Source: Pyrus communis
Lineage: Eukaryota; Streptophyta; Magnoliopsida; Rosales; Rosaceae
NCBI RefSeq assembly: GCF_963583255.1
Contig: NC_084811.1
Span: forward strand, 15,642,088-15,706,087
DNA length: 64,000 nt
Reading direction: 5' to 3'
Of this stretch, positions 30,518 to 42,594 are shown piece by piece. The position numbers were made by a program, and so were the translations under genes. The first letter of the stretch is position 1; each line of letters begins with the position of its first letter. The notes under the pieces were generated by a model, which saw only the letters and a program-made list of their open reading frames with translations, was not told the DNA's origin and did no database searches.

Positions 30518-31621
30518 TGTACCTATGTCCTCCAACAAGAACTGAAGGATAAACACATCTTCTTTGAACGTTTCAGGAACTTTGCACTTGGACAAATTTG
30601 GTGTGAGGATTGTTCCTTGTCCTGTGTCATAAAATTCAACATCTTTGGGATTGTTTGTCTCAAGAACGTCCTCTTTGGTGAATTCTTGATATTCCTTACT
30701 TTGCACCTTTGAAAGGGCTTCCAAGATGTCTTTTTCACTTTCTTCTTCCTTAGAAATCATGAACCTGCAAGAAATAGGGACATTGGGTGGAATGGGGTTA
30801 GAAATAATTAAATTTGGAACAACCTTACCTGAATTGGATGGTGTATGAGAAATAGGTGCCTGCGGCAAAGGTGTTTCCACCCTTGCCGTGGGTTGGGTGT
30901 GTTCCTCTTCCTCAAATTGCAATCTTTCATCTTCCTTGTAATTTGATTTTGATGGTTTAGGGTCTATTCCAACCTCCTTGCCACTTCTCAAGTTGATTTC
31001 CTTGGCAGTTTCAAATCCTCCCTTCGCATTTACAATGGTTGAACTAGGGAGTTTGCCTTGGTCACGAAATTGTCCTACGAACTCCGCTATCTGCCCAATT
31101 TGCTTTTCCAAGTGGTCCAACCTTTTGTCTTGATTTTCTTGCCCCTGAGACAAATTGGTAAGTAACTTAAGAATTGTAGCATTATCTAAAGACGTACCTT
31201 GATGGTTTTGGGCAGATTGTGGTGGCTGCATAGGTGTTGTATAAAACTCCTCATATGGTTGCCAATATTCTCCTTGTTGAGCCTCCTTGACTTGATTTTG
31301 TGAGCCCTGCACCAAAAAAATTAATTCATTAAGAATTTGATTATAATCTATTGACGAACCTGAGTTTGGTTGGGCATATTGAATATAAGGTTGTGGTGGC
31401 TGCATAGGTTTTGAATAGAACTCCTCATATGGCTGCCAATATCCTTCTTGTTGAACATGTTGAGGTTCCCACCACATAGAGTTTGAATGATCACTCCAAT
31501 CCAAATCGTAAGTATTGGAAAACACGTCGTTCCTTGATTGATTATGATCAAATGTACCAACTCTTTGCATTTGGGACCTTTCCATGAGCTGTGACAAAAG
31601 AGAAGCATTATCAAGTGCCAT
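30518..31621 (-). pseudogene. Gag-like ORF of element E, 3' end cut by LTR insertion
   Basis: Starts at ATG 31621 (MALDNASLLSQLMERSQMQRV) and stays open for 368 codons, but the frame runs into the inserted LTR at 30517. It loses the terminal APxLEFKxLP linker. It is fuller than the A copy, with an extra Q/P block and a LDNATILKLLTNLSQGQ segment (about 150-166). LEKQIGQIAEFV and a consensus LRSGKEV motif follow. The break falls in GGACATAG/GTACA, at the spot where other copies have the splice-donor-like signal. Function would be as for the other gag-like ORFs. Confidence 0.75.
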
Positions 31622-31739
31622 GTTGTGCTTCTCTAGTACCTAAAATCAACAAAACAAAACAAAACACAAATCAGAAACTTAAAACTAAAATACATAAATA
31701 GAAACAAAGGGAAACAACGGGGGATTAGCAAAGTTGCTA

Positions 31740-31758
31740 ATCCCCGGCAACGGCGCCA
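31740..31758 (-). promoter_or_regulatory. Primer binding site, tRNA-Asp type (element E)
   Basis: Same 19 nt as in element A, 5 nt from the LTR terminus at 31764. Confidence 0.92.
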
Positions 31759-31763
31759 AAATT

Positions 31764-32917
31764 TGATGTGTTATATAATAGCACACAAATTAAACCCTCT
31801 TTTTGACAATTGTAGTATAGATATAAGTAGGGATCGTTCTAGGCGGGGGATTAGGAGGGATTGCTAATCTAATGAAAACTGACTCAATGATACAAAAATA
31901 TGCTTCAAAACACTTAAACAAACTCAAAAGACTCTTAACTAAACTTATATGACTCAAAACAAACTTAAAAGACTCAAAACAACACAAAACAATCAAAAAG
32001 ACTCAAACTAGACTCTAGGACTCAATTTGGACGAAAATAGAATTGATTTTGACTCAAAATACTCAAAAACACTAATTAGGACAGATTTGACACAACTAAA
32101 TAAAGGGGATTAGGTTTTGGACGAAATTAATGTAAAAACAAGTAACTAAAAGACTTAAATGAGATTTGGACGAATTTAGGAAAAACTATGGATGATTAGA
32201 TAGCTAGAGGATCCTTCTCCACACATGGCACACTTGCATACAAATTGATTTCCAGTTGCTTTCTCAATAAACCATGAACCTCAACACCCCAGATTAACCG
32301 TGACATCACTAATTAACCCTCAGATTTTCCTTTAGTTATCGGATTGGATGACATCATACGACAACCCAAAGCATTCTTCAAAAGTTCCCTACATGACATC
32401 ATAATAGAGATACAATCAAAGATCATTACGTTCTATGAAAATCATAAGTATTGACAAAGCACTTGTAACTATGACATCATGATACACATGCTAGGAATTT
32501 ACTTAACATGATTGTGAAAACAACCTTAACTACTTGTGAATATAAGTTTGTAACGATTATGTGAAACTCCCTTATATTCTAGCACCAAATTCAAGCATGC
32601 AAATTAAGTGTGCACCCTTAATCAACAAACAAGAATAAGTTATCCATCAAACGGTTAAGTAAATTGCATTCACAATTTATGAAATCACAACTGGAATTAA
32701 TCAATTCATATTGCAAATATAATCATGGTTTCAAAGTCTCCCCTAGCTAAAACAAGTTTAGCTCCTCATGTTTACAACCAAACAAAGAGAATATAAATTA
32801 AACATTGAAAACAAAGATTGAATACACCTAGAAACACTCCAGGTGGCTCCTCCTTCCTTCCTTGCTGCCAACAATGGGGATTTGTGTGAATTTAGGCTCT
32901 TGAGGTGTGGTGGATGG
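31764..32917 (-). repeat. 5' LTR of element E (L4 type), first segment
   Basis: Starts TGATGTGTTATATAATAGC and differs from L1/L2 LTRs through most of U5, with GACATCAT repeats in place of TTGCAT. Interrupted at 32918 by an insertion with TSD GATGG. Confidence 0.85.
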
Positions 32918-33677
32918 TGGTGCGAGATTTATACGCACACAAATTAAACCCTCTTTTCGTCAAATTGTAGTATACGTATAAGTAGGGATCGTTCTAGACC
33001 GGGGATTAGGAGGGATTGTTAACCACTTGGATTTGACTCAAAAACGTAAAATAACAATATGAAACACTATACTAGACTCAAAGAATGCAAAACTAAACTT
33101 TAAAACACTAAAACAAACCAAAAGACTCAAACATCACCCAAAACACTCAAAACTGCCTTAAAATCACTTTCTGGGCAGTTTTGAGCACTTTGAGTACTTT
33201 GGACGAAATTGGGAAATAAAATGAATCAAAACACTCATAAACACAAACTCAATGTATTTCTAACTAATCTAACACTTTAAAATAAATGGGGGATTGGTTT
33301 TGGATGAATTTAAACTAAAACAGAAACTTGGAAATAAAACAAATTCTAAAAACGAAATTAATGAAATAAAATGATGAAAAACTAGTTAGAGGGTTCCTTA
33401 TCCACACATGAACATAAGCAAATAATTTGACTCCCAGTTATGACTTCAACAAACGATGAATGACAATGCTCCAAGTTAATTAGGTCCGCTTAAATTAACC
33501 TTCAGATTTCCCTAGATTCATTGGATTGAATGGGATACGCATTACAACCAAATTATTCCTAATCAAAATCCCTAACATGGAATACGCATGATAGAGACAT
33601 TCAACAAAGATCATTAAGTTCAACGGAAATCATAAACATTGACTAGGCATTCATAACTATGGAATACGCATGTTAAT
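32918..33677 (-). repeat. Hybrid minus LTR, first segment (TSD GATGG)
   Basis: Begins TGGTGCGAGA with L1-type terminus, then passes into L2-like sequence. GATGG occurs at 32913-32917 and again at 54806-54810. Interrupted by complex G at TTAAT. Confidence 0.85.
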
Positions 33678-35656
33678 TGATAGGAGCATATTTATGCGAC
33701 TTAAATGGCTTGTTCTCGTACATTTACGTTATGTTTCTTTAGTTATTTTAGTACTTTAAGCTATTTTCGTGTGTTTGTAGGTCCAAAGGGCTAAAGGAGC
33801 AAAAAGATGCATTTTGGAGACTTTTGGAGCACTTTTGGGCTAAGGACGGATAGCTTATGCTTGAAGCCAAAGTGTTGGACGAAATTGAAGACCTAATTGG
33901 AGCCAAAGTGTTGGAACCTTGTTCTCTTTAGTTTTAGGACATTTAAACCTTTCCTAATCCCAATCATGCCATGCATAACACACATCCATTCTAACACATT
34001 GTCATTGCACATGCATTTCCTTCATTAGTTAACCCACATGCACTTATCACTTATCATCACCACATATCATATCACTTAATCACTTATCACTTATCATCAC
34101 CACTTAACCACTTATCATATCATAACCACATATCATATCACTTATCACTTATCACTTAACATATCATCCACCTACTTCACCTACAACATCCACCTACTTC
34201 ACCTACAACATCCACTTCACCTACAACATCCACCTACTTCACCTACAACATCCACCTACTTCACCTACAACCTCCACTTACTTCACCAACCTCACACACT
34301 TACTTCACCTACAAATGACATAGCCATATGTTCCCTCCACTACTCCTATAAATACCCTTGCATTCAATCATTCATGGACATCTCATTTCATACACAACAC
34401 ACCATTTTTCCATTTCCCTTGTAATCCAAACACCATTTTTCCATTTCCCTATTAATACAAACACCACTCCCCAAACCATTCACACCATCAAACTATCCTT
34501 AGACCTTGTGCTACAACAACGAGGAAGAGAAGAGTGCCTAAACGTTCATACAATTCAAGTTTGAGTTGTTGGAATGTTTAGGTGTTTCTTTGATTTCAAT
34601 GTTTAAATTCAATTCTCTTTGTTTGTACGTATGAGGAATGGAAGAGAAGAGTGCCTAAACGTTCATACAATTCAAGTTTGAGTTGTTGGAATGTTTAGGT
34701 ATTTCTTTGATTTCAAAGTTATAATAAACTAAACCCCCTTTAGCTAGGGGGTGATTCGAAATATATGTTTATGCTTGCATTTTGATTTGATTACTTCTAA
34801 TTGCATTTCATAAGTTGTTGATTCAATTTGTCTAACCGTTTGATTGATAACTTATTTATGTATGTTTATTAAGAATGCGCGCTTAATTTTCATGCATGAA
34901 TATGACGCTAGAATATAAGTGATTTTCACCTAATCGTTATGAACTTATATTCACAAGTAGTGGAGGTTGCTTATAAACAATCGCGTTAAATGAATTCTTG
35001 GCACGAGTTTCATGCTCATCATAGTAACGAATGCCTCGTCAACACTTATAGTTTTCATAATGCTTAATGATCTTTGATTGTATCTTTATTGTGCTGTTCA
35101 CGTAAAGGACTTTTGGAGAATGTTGTGAATTGCGTTGCGCTAACCCATCCAATTCATTAACTTAAGGAAAACTTGACGGTTAATTTAAGCGGACCTAATT
35201 AACCCGGGGTGATGAGTTTCATAATTTATTGAAATGTAATTGGAAATCTTTTTATTATGCAAGTGTAACATATGTGGAGATGACCCCCTTAGCTAGCATT
35301 CATCCATTCTATTTCATCAATTTCATATTTACATTCTGTTTTAATTTGTTCATTTAATTTAATTTCGTATAAACTTAAATCCCCCTTTACTTTAATGTCA
35401 ATTTAGTTAGAAATCATTTTAGTTTGTGTTTTTAAAAGCATTTTGAGTCTTTGGTTTGTCTTAGTGTTTTAAGTGTTTAGTTTTACATTCTTTAAGTTAG
35501 TTTAGTGTTTTATATTGTTATTTTTACGTTTTTGAGTCAAATCCAAGTGGTTAACAATCCCTCCTAATCCCCGGTCTAGAACGATCCCTACTTATACATA
35601 CTTACTACAATTGATAAAAAGAGGGTTTAATTTGTGTGCGTATAAATCTCGCATCA
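33678..35656 (+). repeat. 5' LTR of G
   Basis: 1,979 bp from TGATAGGAGC to CTCGCATCA. Minisatellite 34165-34314, TATA box 34345-34357. A tandem duplication of ~118 bp begins at about 34523. Confidence 0.92.
34345..34357 (+). promoter_or_regulatory. LTR TATA box (G 5' LTR)
   Basis: CCTATAAATACCC downstream of the U3 tandem arrays. Confidence 0.65.
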
Positions 35657-35661
35657 AATTT

Positions 35662-35680
35662 TGGCGCCGTTGCCGGGGAT
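35662..35680 (+). promoter_or_regulatory. Primer binding site, tRNA-Asp type (G)
   Basis: TGGCGCCGTTGCCGGGGAT, 5 nt after the LTR end. Confidence 0.92.
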
Positions 35681-35768
35681 TAGAAAATTTGCTAATCCCT
35701 TGGATTGTTTGTTTCTGTATTGTCTTTTAGATTTAGTTTTTATTTGTGTTTTGTTTGTTAAGAACAAC

Positions 35769-36621
35769 ATGGCACTTGATAACGCTTCTCTTTTGTCACA
35801 GCTCATGGAAAGGTCCCAAATGCAAAGAGTTGATATATCTAATCTTCAATCAAGGAATAACGTGTTTTCCAATACTTACAATTCGGATTGGAGTGATCAT
35901 TCAAACTCTATGTGGTGGGAACCTCAAAATGCTCAACAAGGAGGATATTGGCAGCCACCACAACCTCATATTCAATATGCCCAACCAAACTCAAGTTCGT
36001 CAATAGATTATAATCAAAAGCTTAATGAATTAATTTGTTTGGTGCAGGGCTCACAAAATCAAGACAATGAGGCTCAACAAGAAGGATATTGGCAGCCATA
36101 TGAGGAGTTCTATTCAACGCCTATGCAGCCACCACAAAGGTTGGACCACTTGGATAAGCAAATTGGGCAGATCGCGGAGTTCGTAGGACAGTTTCGAGAC
36201 CAAGGCGAACTCCCTAGTTCAACCATTGCAAATCAGAAGGGAGAATTTGAAAACACCAATGCTATCATGTTGAGAAGTGACAAGGAGGTTGGAACGGACC
36301 CTCAACCATCAAAATCAAATCACAAGGAAGAGGAATACACCCAACCCACGGAAAGGGTGGAAACACCTTTACCGGAGGCACCTATTGCTCCTATGCCATC
36401 TAATACAGGTATGGTTGTTCCAAATTTCATTATTTTTAACCCTGTTCCAACAAGTATCCCTATTCCTTGCAGATTCATGACTTCCAAGGAAGAAGAAGGT
36501 GAAAAAGACATCTTGGAACCCCTTTCAAAGGTGACAAGTAGGGAATGTCATGAATTCATCAAAGAGGACGTTCTTGAAACCACAAAATCCAAAGAAGTTA
36601 AATTTGATGACATTGGACAAT
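35769..36621 (+). pseudogene. Gag-like ORF of G, 5' part (interrupted by F)
   Basis: ATG at 35769. 284 codons collinear with the A and H copies, through LDKQIGQIAEFV and LRSDKEV to DDIGQ, where element F begins at 36622. The frame runs a few codons into F and stops near 36674. The downstream part resumes at 44471 after the ACAAT duplication. Confidence 0.8.
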
Positions 36622-38493
36622 TGATGCGTGATTTATACGCACACAAATTAAACCCTCTTTTCGTCAAATTGTAGTATAAGTATAAGTAGGGATCGTTCTG
36701 GACCGGGGATTAGGAGGGATTGTTAATCACTTGGATTTGACTCAAAAACGTAAAAACGCAATATAAAACACTAAATTAGACTCAAAGAATGTAAAACTAA
36801 ACTTTAAAACTCTAAAACAAACCAAAAACTCAAAATGCTTTTAAAAAACACAAACTAAAATGATTTCTAACTAAATTGACATTAAAGTAAAGGGGGATTT
36901 AAGTTTATACGAAATTAAATTAAATGAACAAATTAAAACAGAATGTAAATATGAAATTGATGAAATGGAATGAATGGATGATAGAATAGCTAAGGGGGTC
37001 ATCTCCACATATGTTACACTTGCATAATAAAAAGATTTCCAATTGCATTTCAATAAATTATGAAACTCATCACCCCGGGTTAATTAGGTCCGCTTAAATT
37101 AACCGTCAAGTTTTCCTTAAGTTAATGAATTGGATGGGTTAGCGCAACGCAATTCACAACATTCTCCAAAAGTCCTTTACGTGAACAGCACAATAAAGAT
37201 ACAATCAAAGATCATTAAGCATTATGAAAACTGTAAGTGTTGACGAGGCATTCGTTACTATGATGAGCATGAAACTCGTGCCAAGAATTCATTTAACGCG
37301 ATTGTTTATAAGCAACCTCCACTACTTGTGAATATAAGTTCGTAACTATTAGGTGAAACTCACTTATATTCTAGCGTCATATTGATGCATGAAAATTAAG
37401 CGCGCATTCTTAATAAACATTCATAAATAAGTTATCAATCAAACGGTTAAACAAATTGAACCACAACTTATGAAACGCAATTAGAATTAATCAAATCAAA
37501 ATGCAAGCATAAACATATATTTCGAATCACCCCCTAGCTAAGGGGGGGTTTAGTTCCTCATACAAAACAAAGAGAATTAAAATTAAACATTGAAATCAAA
37601 GAAACACCTAAACATTCCAACAACTCAAACTTGAATTGTATGAACGTTTAGGCCCTCTTCTCTTCCTCTTTATTGTAGCATAAGGTCTAAGGATAGTTGG
37701 TTTGGGGGAATGGAAGTGTGGAATTGAGTGAGGAGTGATGGAAATGGAAAGATGGTTTTTGGATTCTAAGGGAGACTCACGGCTAAGAGAGAAAGGGATG
37801 TGTTTGTGGTGTGTTGTGTATGAAATGAGATGTTTATGAATGAATGAATGCAAGGGTATTTATAGGAGTAGTGGAGGGAACATATGGCTATGTCATTTGT
37901 AGGTGAAGTAAGTGTGTGAGGTTGGTGAAGTAAGTGGAGGTTGTAGGTGAAGTAGGTGGATGTTGTAGGTGAAGTAGGTGGATGTTGTAGGTGAAGTGGA
38001 TGTTGTAGGTGAAGTAGGTGGATGATATGTTAAGTGATAAGTGATAAGTGATATGATATGTGGTTATGTGGTGATGATAAGTGATAAGTGATTAAGTGAT
38101 ATGATATGTGGTGATGATAAGTGATAAGTGCATGTGGGTTAACTAATGAAGGAAATGCATGTGCAATGACAATGTGTTAGAATGGATGTGTGTTATGCAT
38201 GGCATGATTGGGATTAGGAAAGGTTTAAATGTCCTAAAACTAAAGAGAACAAGGTTCCAACACTTTGGCTCCAATTAGGTCTTCAATTTCGTCCAACACT
38301 TTGGCTTCAAGCATAAGCTATCCGTCCTTAGCCCAAAAGTGCTCCAAAAGTCTCCAAAATGCATCTTTTTGCTCCTTTAGCCCTTTGGACCTACAAACAC
38401 ACGAAAATAGCTTAAAGTACTAAAATAACTAAAGAAACATAACGTAAATGTACGAGAACAAGCCATTTAAGTCGCATAAATATGCTCCTATCA
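36622..38493 (-). repeat. 3' LTR of F
   Basis: TGATGCGTGA to CTCCTATCA, 1,872 bp. Tandem-repeat block at 37899-38024. Confidence 0.94.
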
Positions 38494-38508
38494 AATACCC
38501 CCACACTT
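38494..38508 (-). promoter_or_regulatory. Polypurine tract of F
   Basis: Minus strand AAGTGTGGGGGTATT abutting the U3 terminus. Confidence 0.85.
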
Positions 38509-40360
38509 AGCTTTTGCTAGTCCTCGAGCAAAACAGAAAAACAAAACAAAAAGAACAAAACACAACCTACACCTTCCAACAATCGTATCAGGGACTTCCA
38601 ATGCACATGACAAGTTAAAAAGCATTATTCTCACAGATTTGAGCCATCTTTACACTTAAGTACATTCTTAATCATAGTCACCACATACTAGTTCACAATT
38701 AAGCATTTAAAACCTTGTTTTGAATGTAGTAACATGCCTTAGAGAATTCCCTCAATTTCTTACTAGATGTACTCTCGTTTTTCACACAGATTTTCTGACT
38801 ACACACCCTACACTAGGTATATGTGAGAAGATTGATGTAAACATGTAGACGAACACTCACATATGTTATAATAAGGAAAGCATTTTCTGGAGTTAATAAG
38901 CATGTTTAGATATGATCTCATGAATGGAATGCTACTACTTAGACGCGAGAACCAGTGACACCATAAGCTCATACCAAGTTCAAACTCCACAATTGAAATA
39001 CATAACACTCAATATAGAAGTCAAGGGTTGTAACGGGGCTTGGGGTAATTGGCTAAAAATGAAAGGTAAGGATAACAAACGTTCTTCAAGCAATAGTGAG
39101 CAAAGTATTGAATTAGGCACTTAGAATTTCCTTTAGAATGCAGAAGTCAACTTTGATCACTCAAGGGGGAATTACACAGAACTTAGGGCCATATTCATCT
39201 TTTTTTGGACCCTTTCTTCAACCATCAACGCTCGTGAGTTCATTTTCACTTATTTTCATTTTTTTTTTAAGCTCTTTTTTTCTTTCTTTCTTTCTTTTCT
39301 CTTTTTTTTTTTTTTTCTTTTCTTTTTCTTTTCTTTTGAATCTCAAAACATAAACACTTAAACATTCTCTCCCCCACACTTATTTTCTTTCATAATGTAA
39401 CTCAAAAGGAATTCAATTAAGTCATGCTCACTATCTTTTAAGAACAAGGGTGGGGATTGTCCTAAACTAGGCTAGGTGAGGAAAATGTGGGTAAACAAAG
39501 AATAAAGGCTAAACAAGGCTCAACGGGGTTAAAACTTACAACATATACGAAGTATGGAAAGTAAGGCTATTTGGCTATGGTGGTGGTCACTACACAACTT
39601 CTTCTTGAATATGTGTTATGCAAATCAATAACATGCTTTGAATGAAATGGGCATGAGTTCTAGCATTTGGAACTATATGATAAAACGCCTTCTAGGTAGT
39701 AACCAAGCAAAGAATAATGAGATCATGCAACGACTTTAGAAAACAAGAAATCACAGATTATACTCTCCAAAGAACTTTATAGGCTCAAGTCTCTCAGGGT
39801 TGTAGCGTTTGTTTGAGTTCCTTCCTTCAAGCATGTTACAAAAACGAATTTTTTTTTCTTTTATGATTGCATGTGAAGTCATACATTATAACCATAACCA
39901 AGCATATACCAAGAGTAAATCAAACTTTTCTCTATGTTTATAACTCTTTCTAACCGTCATGCAATTATAAACCAAATCCTTATCATTGTGTTGGAAGGTA
40001 CCCTAAGACACAAACACACACACAAAAACAACTTTAAAACAACTCTTTTTGGGTTTTTCAAAACAATTTTTCAAATTTTTATGGGATTTTCGAATTATAA
40101 AACAAAACACACTAAAACACTCTAAAACAACTTAAAAACACCTTAAAATAGCAAGGAACAACATTAGAAGTTATGGTGGATAAAACCCTACGAATTTGCA
40201 TCAAAACACTTTAGTTACCCCCCCACACTTAAATCAAACATTGTCCTCAATGTTTTAAGCATAGATTCACACAAAACATAAGTAAACACACAAAAAACAT
40301 TTAAACATACTAAACATGGTAGAATGTAATTAACAAAGAGAAGAGTTTAGGGACGCAAAT
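38509..40360 (-). other. 3' noncoding region of F
   Basis: Collinear with 1638-3470. T-rich microsatellite at 39260-39338. Internal PPT-like boxes near 39369-39381 and 40216-40231 (minus strand). No gene seen. Confidence 0.8.
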
Positions 40361-41575
40361 CTGGTTATGGAGTGTAAATTCCCTCTTCTCCTTGGTGATT
40401 GCATTGAGGCTTTGATCTTTGTGATTCCACAGGCTTACTCTTGAACTGGTTTCTGCCCATCGTTGATTTTCCTTTGTGCTACTTCTTGAACTGGGCAGCA
40501 GGATGGTTCTTTTGGTTTCCCCCGAAGGTCTGAGCTTCCTCCTGTTATCTGTTTCTTTGTTCAATCTTTGCAGGAGTGGTCCCTTCTCTGGAAGTGTAAC
40601 AACCGTTGAAGATGACTACTCGAGAGCAACGCTAGGTAAGCAATCAGGAATAGATTCCAGGCAGTTGGCTCCAGATCGGAAGACTGACTCCAAGTGCCGG
40701 CTGATTGCTTCTTTTACTTTGCCATGCAAGTAAGAACAAGGACAAAGAAAAAGACAGGGAAAGAGCATGATATGAGATACTTTTGCTTTTGACCTTGATG
40801 ATATGAGATACCTTTGCTTTGAAGAAGCGGTGAATGAATCAGCACATGCTTCAATCCGCCGTTTCCTCCTGGGACATATGTACTCCAGGCATCTGGTATC
40901 ATCTTTGGGGAAGAAGAAAGAATTGAGTATTTTGAAAGGCTTTGCTGGGAGTGCACCCTCAGAGGTGAGGGAGAGTTGGGCATTTTCTTCAGGTTTGCCC
41001 TGCCATAAAAGACGAAGGTCGACATATATAGAGATAATATCAAGTGGTGGTACTTTTTACCCTTGTCGACAAACGTTTTGATCCCGCAAATCCGGCTCTT
41101 TGAAATAGTGGCGCCTCTTCGATCTTTGAATACGCCTCTTCGATTTCTGAGCAGGCGCCCCTTCGATTTCTGAACGACGCCCCTTTGCTTTCTGAACGAC
41201 ACGTGGTAGTGCAGATGCGGCTCCTTTTGACAAAGCTGCACGCGTCTTCTGAAAAGTAGAGAAAGCGTCGCCGAACTTTGCGCTTGTCGGCTAAAGATGT
41301 GTAGATACGATGATGGCCTCCACGTGTTTTCAGCTTTGTCAGAAATCTTTTGACAAAGTTGAACGCGTTTTCTGAAAAGCCGAGGGAGCGTCGCCTAAAT
41401 TACGCCGGAAAATCCGGCTCTTTGAATCGGTGGACGCGTCGTCTTGGCTTTTTATAGAGCTATCAATCACCCCAACACACACACTCTGAAGATTTCCCAT
41501 TCCTGAAACTCGACTCCGGCCCTTTGTGAAATTTTAACTCCATCCACCCCTTCTCTTTGAACACTTTTGAAAAAA
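40361..41575 (+). promoter_or_regulatory. Promoter-like upstream region of antisense ORF in F
   Basis: As at 3471-4686. ~23-bp CGCC-CTTCG-TTTCTGA repeats at about 41106-41205, ACGTG motifs at 41199-41205 and 41322-41328, and TTTTTATAGAG at about 41449-41459. Confidence 0.55.
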
Positions 41576-42247
41576 ATGGCAAACTCATCGAACCTTAGCT
41601 TAGATTTGAGTCTCAGCAGCGATCCGGTTGCGCTCCGTCAAGGTAATGTATGGCGCCCTTCTTTTTTATCTTCTAACGGTCCTCTTTCAGGTGAAGACTC
41701 TGTGATGCAGGACGCCACAACAGCTACAATAGTAGCTAAAAACCTCCTCACTCCAAAAGATAGTAGGCTGCTGTCAGGACGGTCCGATGAGTTGGCCGTT
41801 CAAGAGTCCCTCGCACTTAGTGTTCAGTGTGCGAGTTCTGTGTCCAACATGGGCCAACGCCTGCTTGCCCGCTCCCGTCAGGTGGAATCATTGATGGCAG
41901 AGGTGGAGAGTCTTAAGCAAGAGATCCAGCAGCTTAAGTACGAGAATAGAAGTTTGCATGTGCTTGCAAATAACTATTCGTCGGGCATGAAGAGGAAGCT
42001 GGATGAGCTGCAAGAGTCTGAAGGTCGGATTCAAAGTGACCGTCAAAGGTTTTCGTCTTTCCTCCAGAGGCATCTTTTTCCTGGATCATCGAGCGCTTGG
42101 CCAAGTATTGAGGCCTGGAATGCTCTAGCTTCGATGCCTCCCGCTCCGATGCCTTCCGCTCCGATGGCTTCCGCTTCGATGCCTCCCGCTTCTATGCCTT
42201 CTGCTTCTGCGCCTCGTAGTGGGGCTTCACGTAAACAACCTTTGTGA
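41576..42247 (+). CDS. Antisense ORF of element F: coiled-coil protein with EAR-like motif
   Basis: 223 residues from the conserved ATG at 41576; an upstream in-frame extension exists but is not shared. L7-S-L-D-L-S-L13, the coiled coil (~92-165) and KRK are kept. Differences from A include LR for PR at 20-21, AEVESL for AELERL near 109-114 and FSSFLQ for LASYLQ near 159-164. The P/M/S-rich tail is five residues longer. In F it is the only substantial ORF, so an element without any sense ORF has kept this one. Function unknown. Confidence 0.82.
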   Translation: MANSSNLSLDLSLSSDPVALRQGNVWRPSFLSSNGPLSGEDSVMQDATTATIVAKNLLTPKDSRLLSGRSDELAVQESLALSVQCASSVSNMGQRLLARSRQVESLMAEVESLKQEIQQLKYENRSLHVLANNYSSGMKRKLDELQESEGRIQSDRQRFSSFLQRHLFPGSSSAWPSIEAWNALASMPPAPMPSAPMASASMPPASMPSASAPRSGASRKQPL

Positions 42248-42269
42248 AGCTCCACCTTTCTCCATGTTT

Positions 42270-42350
42270 AGTATCTCTTTTTTATTTCTTTTTTTTTTTT
42301 TATTATTATTTTTTTTTTTATTTATTTATTTATTTTTTTTTTTATGAACA
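42270..42350. repeat. T/A-rich low-complexity tract in F
   Basis: Interrupted T runs with ATT and TTTA units replace the clean homopolymer of other copies. Confidence 0.8.
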
Positions 42351-42370
42351 TGCTTTGTTTTATTCAGTGC

Positions 42371-42417
42371 ATTGGGTTGCCTCCCAAGTAGCGCTTTCTT
42401 TTACGTCTTGCAGCCGG
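42371..42417 (-). other. Post-pol box in F
   Basis: On the minus strand CCGGCTGCAAGACG, then AAGCGCTACTTGGGAGGCAACCCAAT. It matches 17001-17050 next to the pol stop. So F keeps the junction between pol end and 3' region while all coding DNA before it is gone. Confidence 0.6.
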
Positions 42418-42570
42418 ACGAAGAACCCAATCACTCCAGTATATGTTCACGAATCGGATGAGAACTCCGAGTCATGAACTAGTACCTAAAACAAGAAACA
42501 AAACAAGATTAAGAATCTAGAATAAAAACAAACGAAAATAAAACAATCCAAGGGATTAGCAAATTTTCTA

Positions 42571-42589
42571 ATCCCCGGCAACGGCGCCA
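42571..42589 (-). promoter_or_regulatory. Primer binding site, tRNA-Asp type (F)
   Basis: Same 19 nt, 5 nt from the LTR at 42595. Confidence 0.92.
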
Positions 42590-42594
42590 AAATT

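Larger units (their letters stand above)
30518..32917 (-). mobile_element. Element E, visible internal part and start of its 5' LTR
   Basis: Outermost element recognised. It has a gag-like gene, PBS and an L4-type 5' LTR that continues at 54806-55384 and then beyond the window. All other insertions from 30517 leftwards and from 32918 rightwards are nested in it or in its insertions. Confidence 0.78.

Noticed and set aside
42244..42477. 77-codon ORF after the antisense gene in F
   Set aside because: It is mostly a T-rich low-complexity run (poly-F/Y) crossing the post-pol box on the wrong strand.
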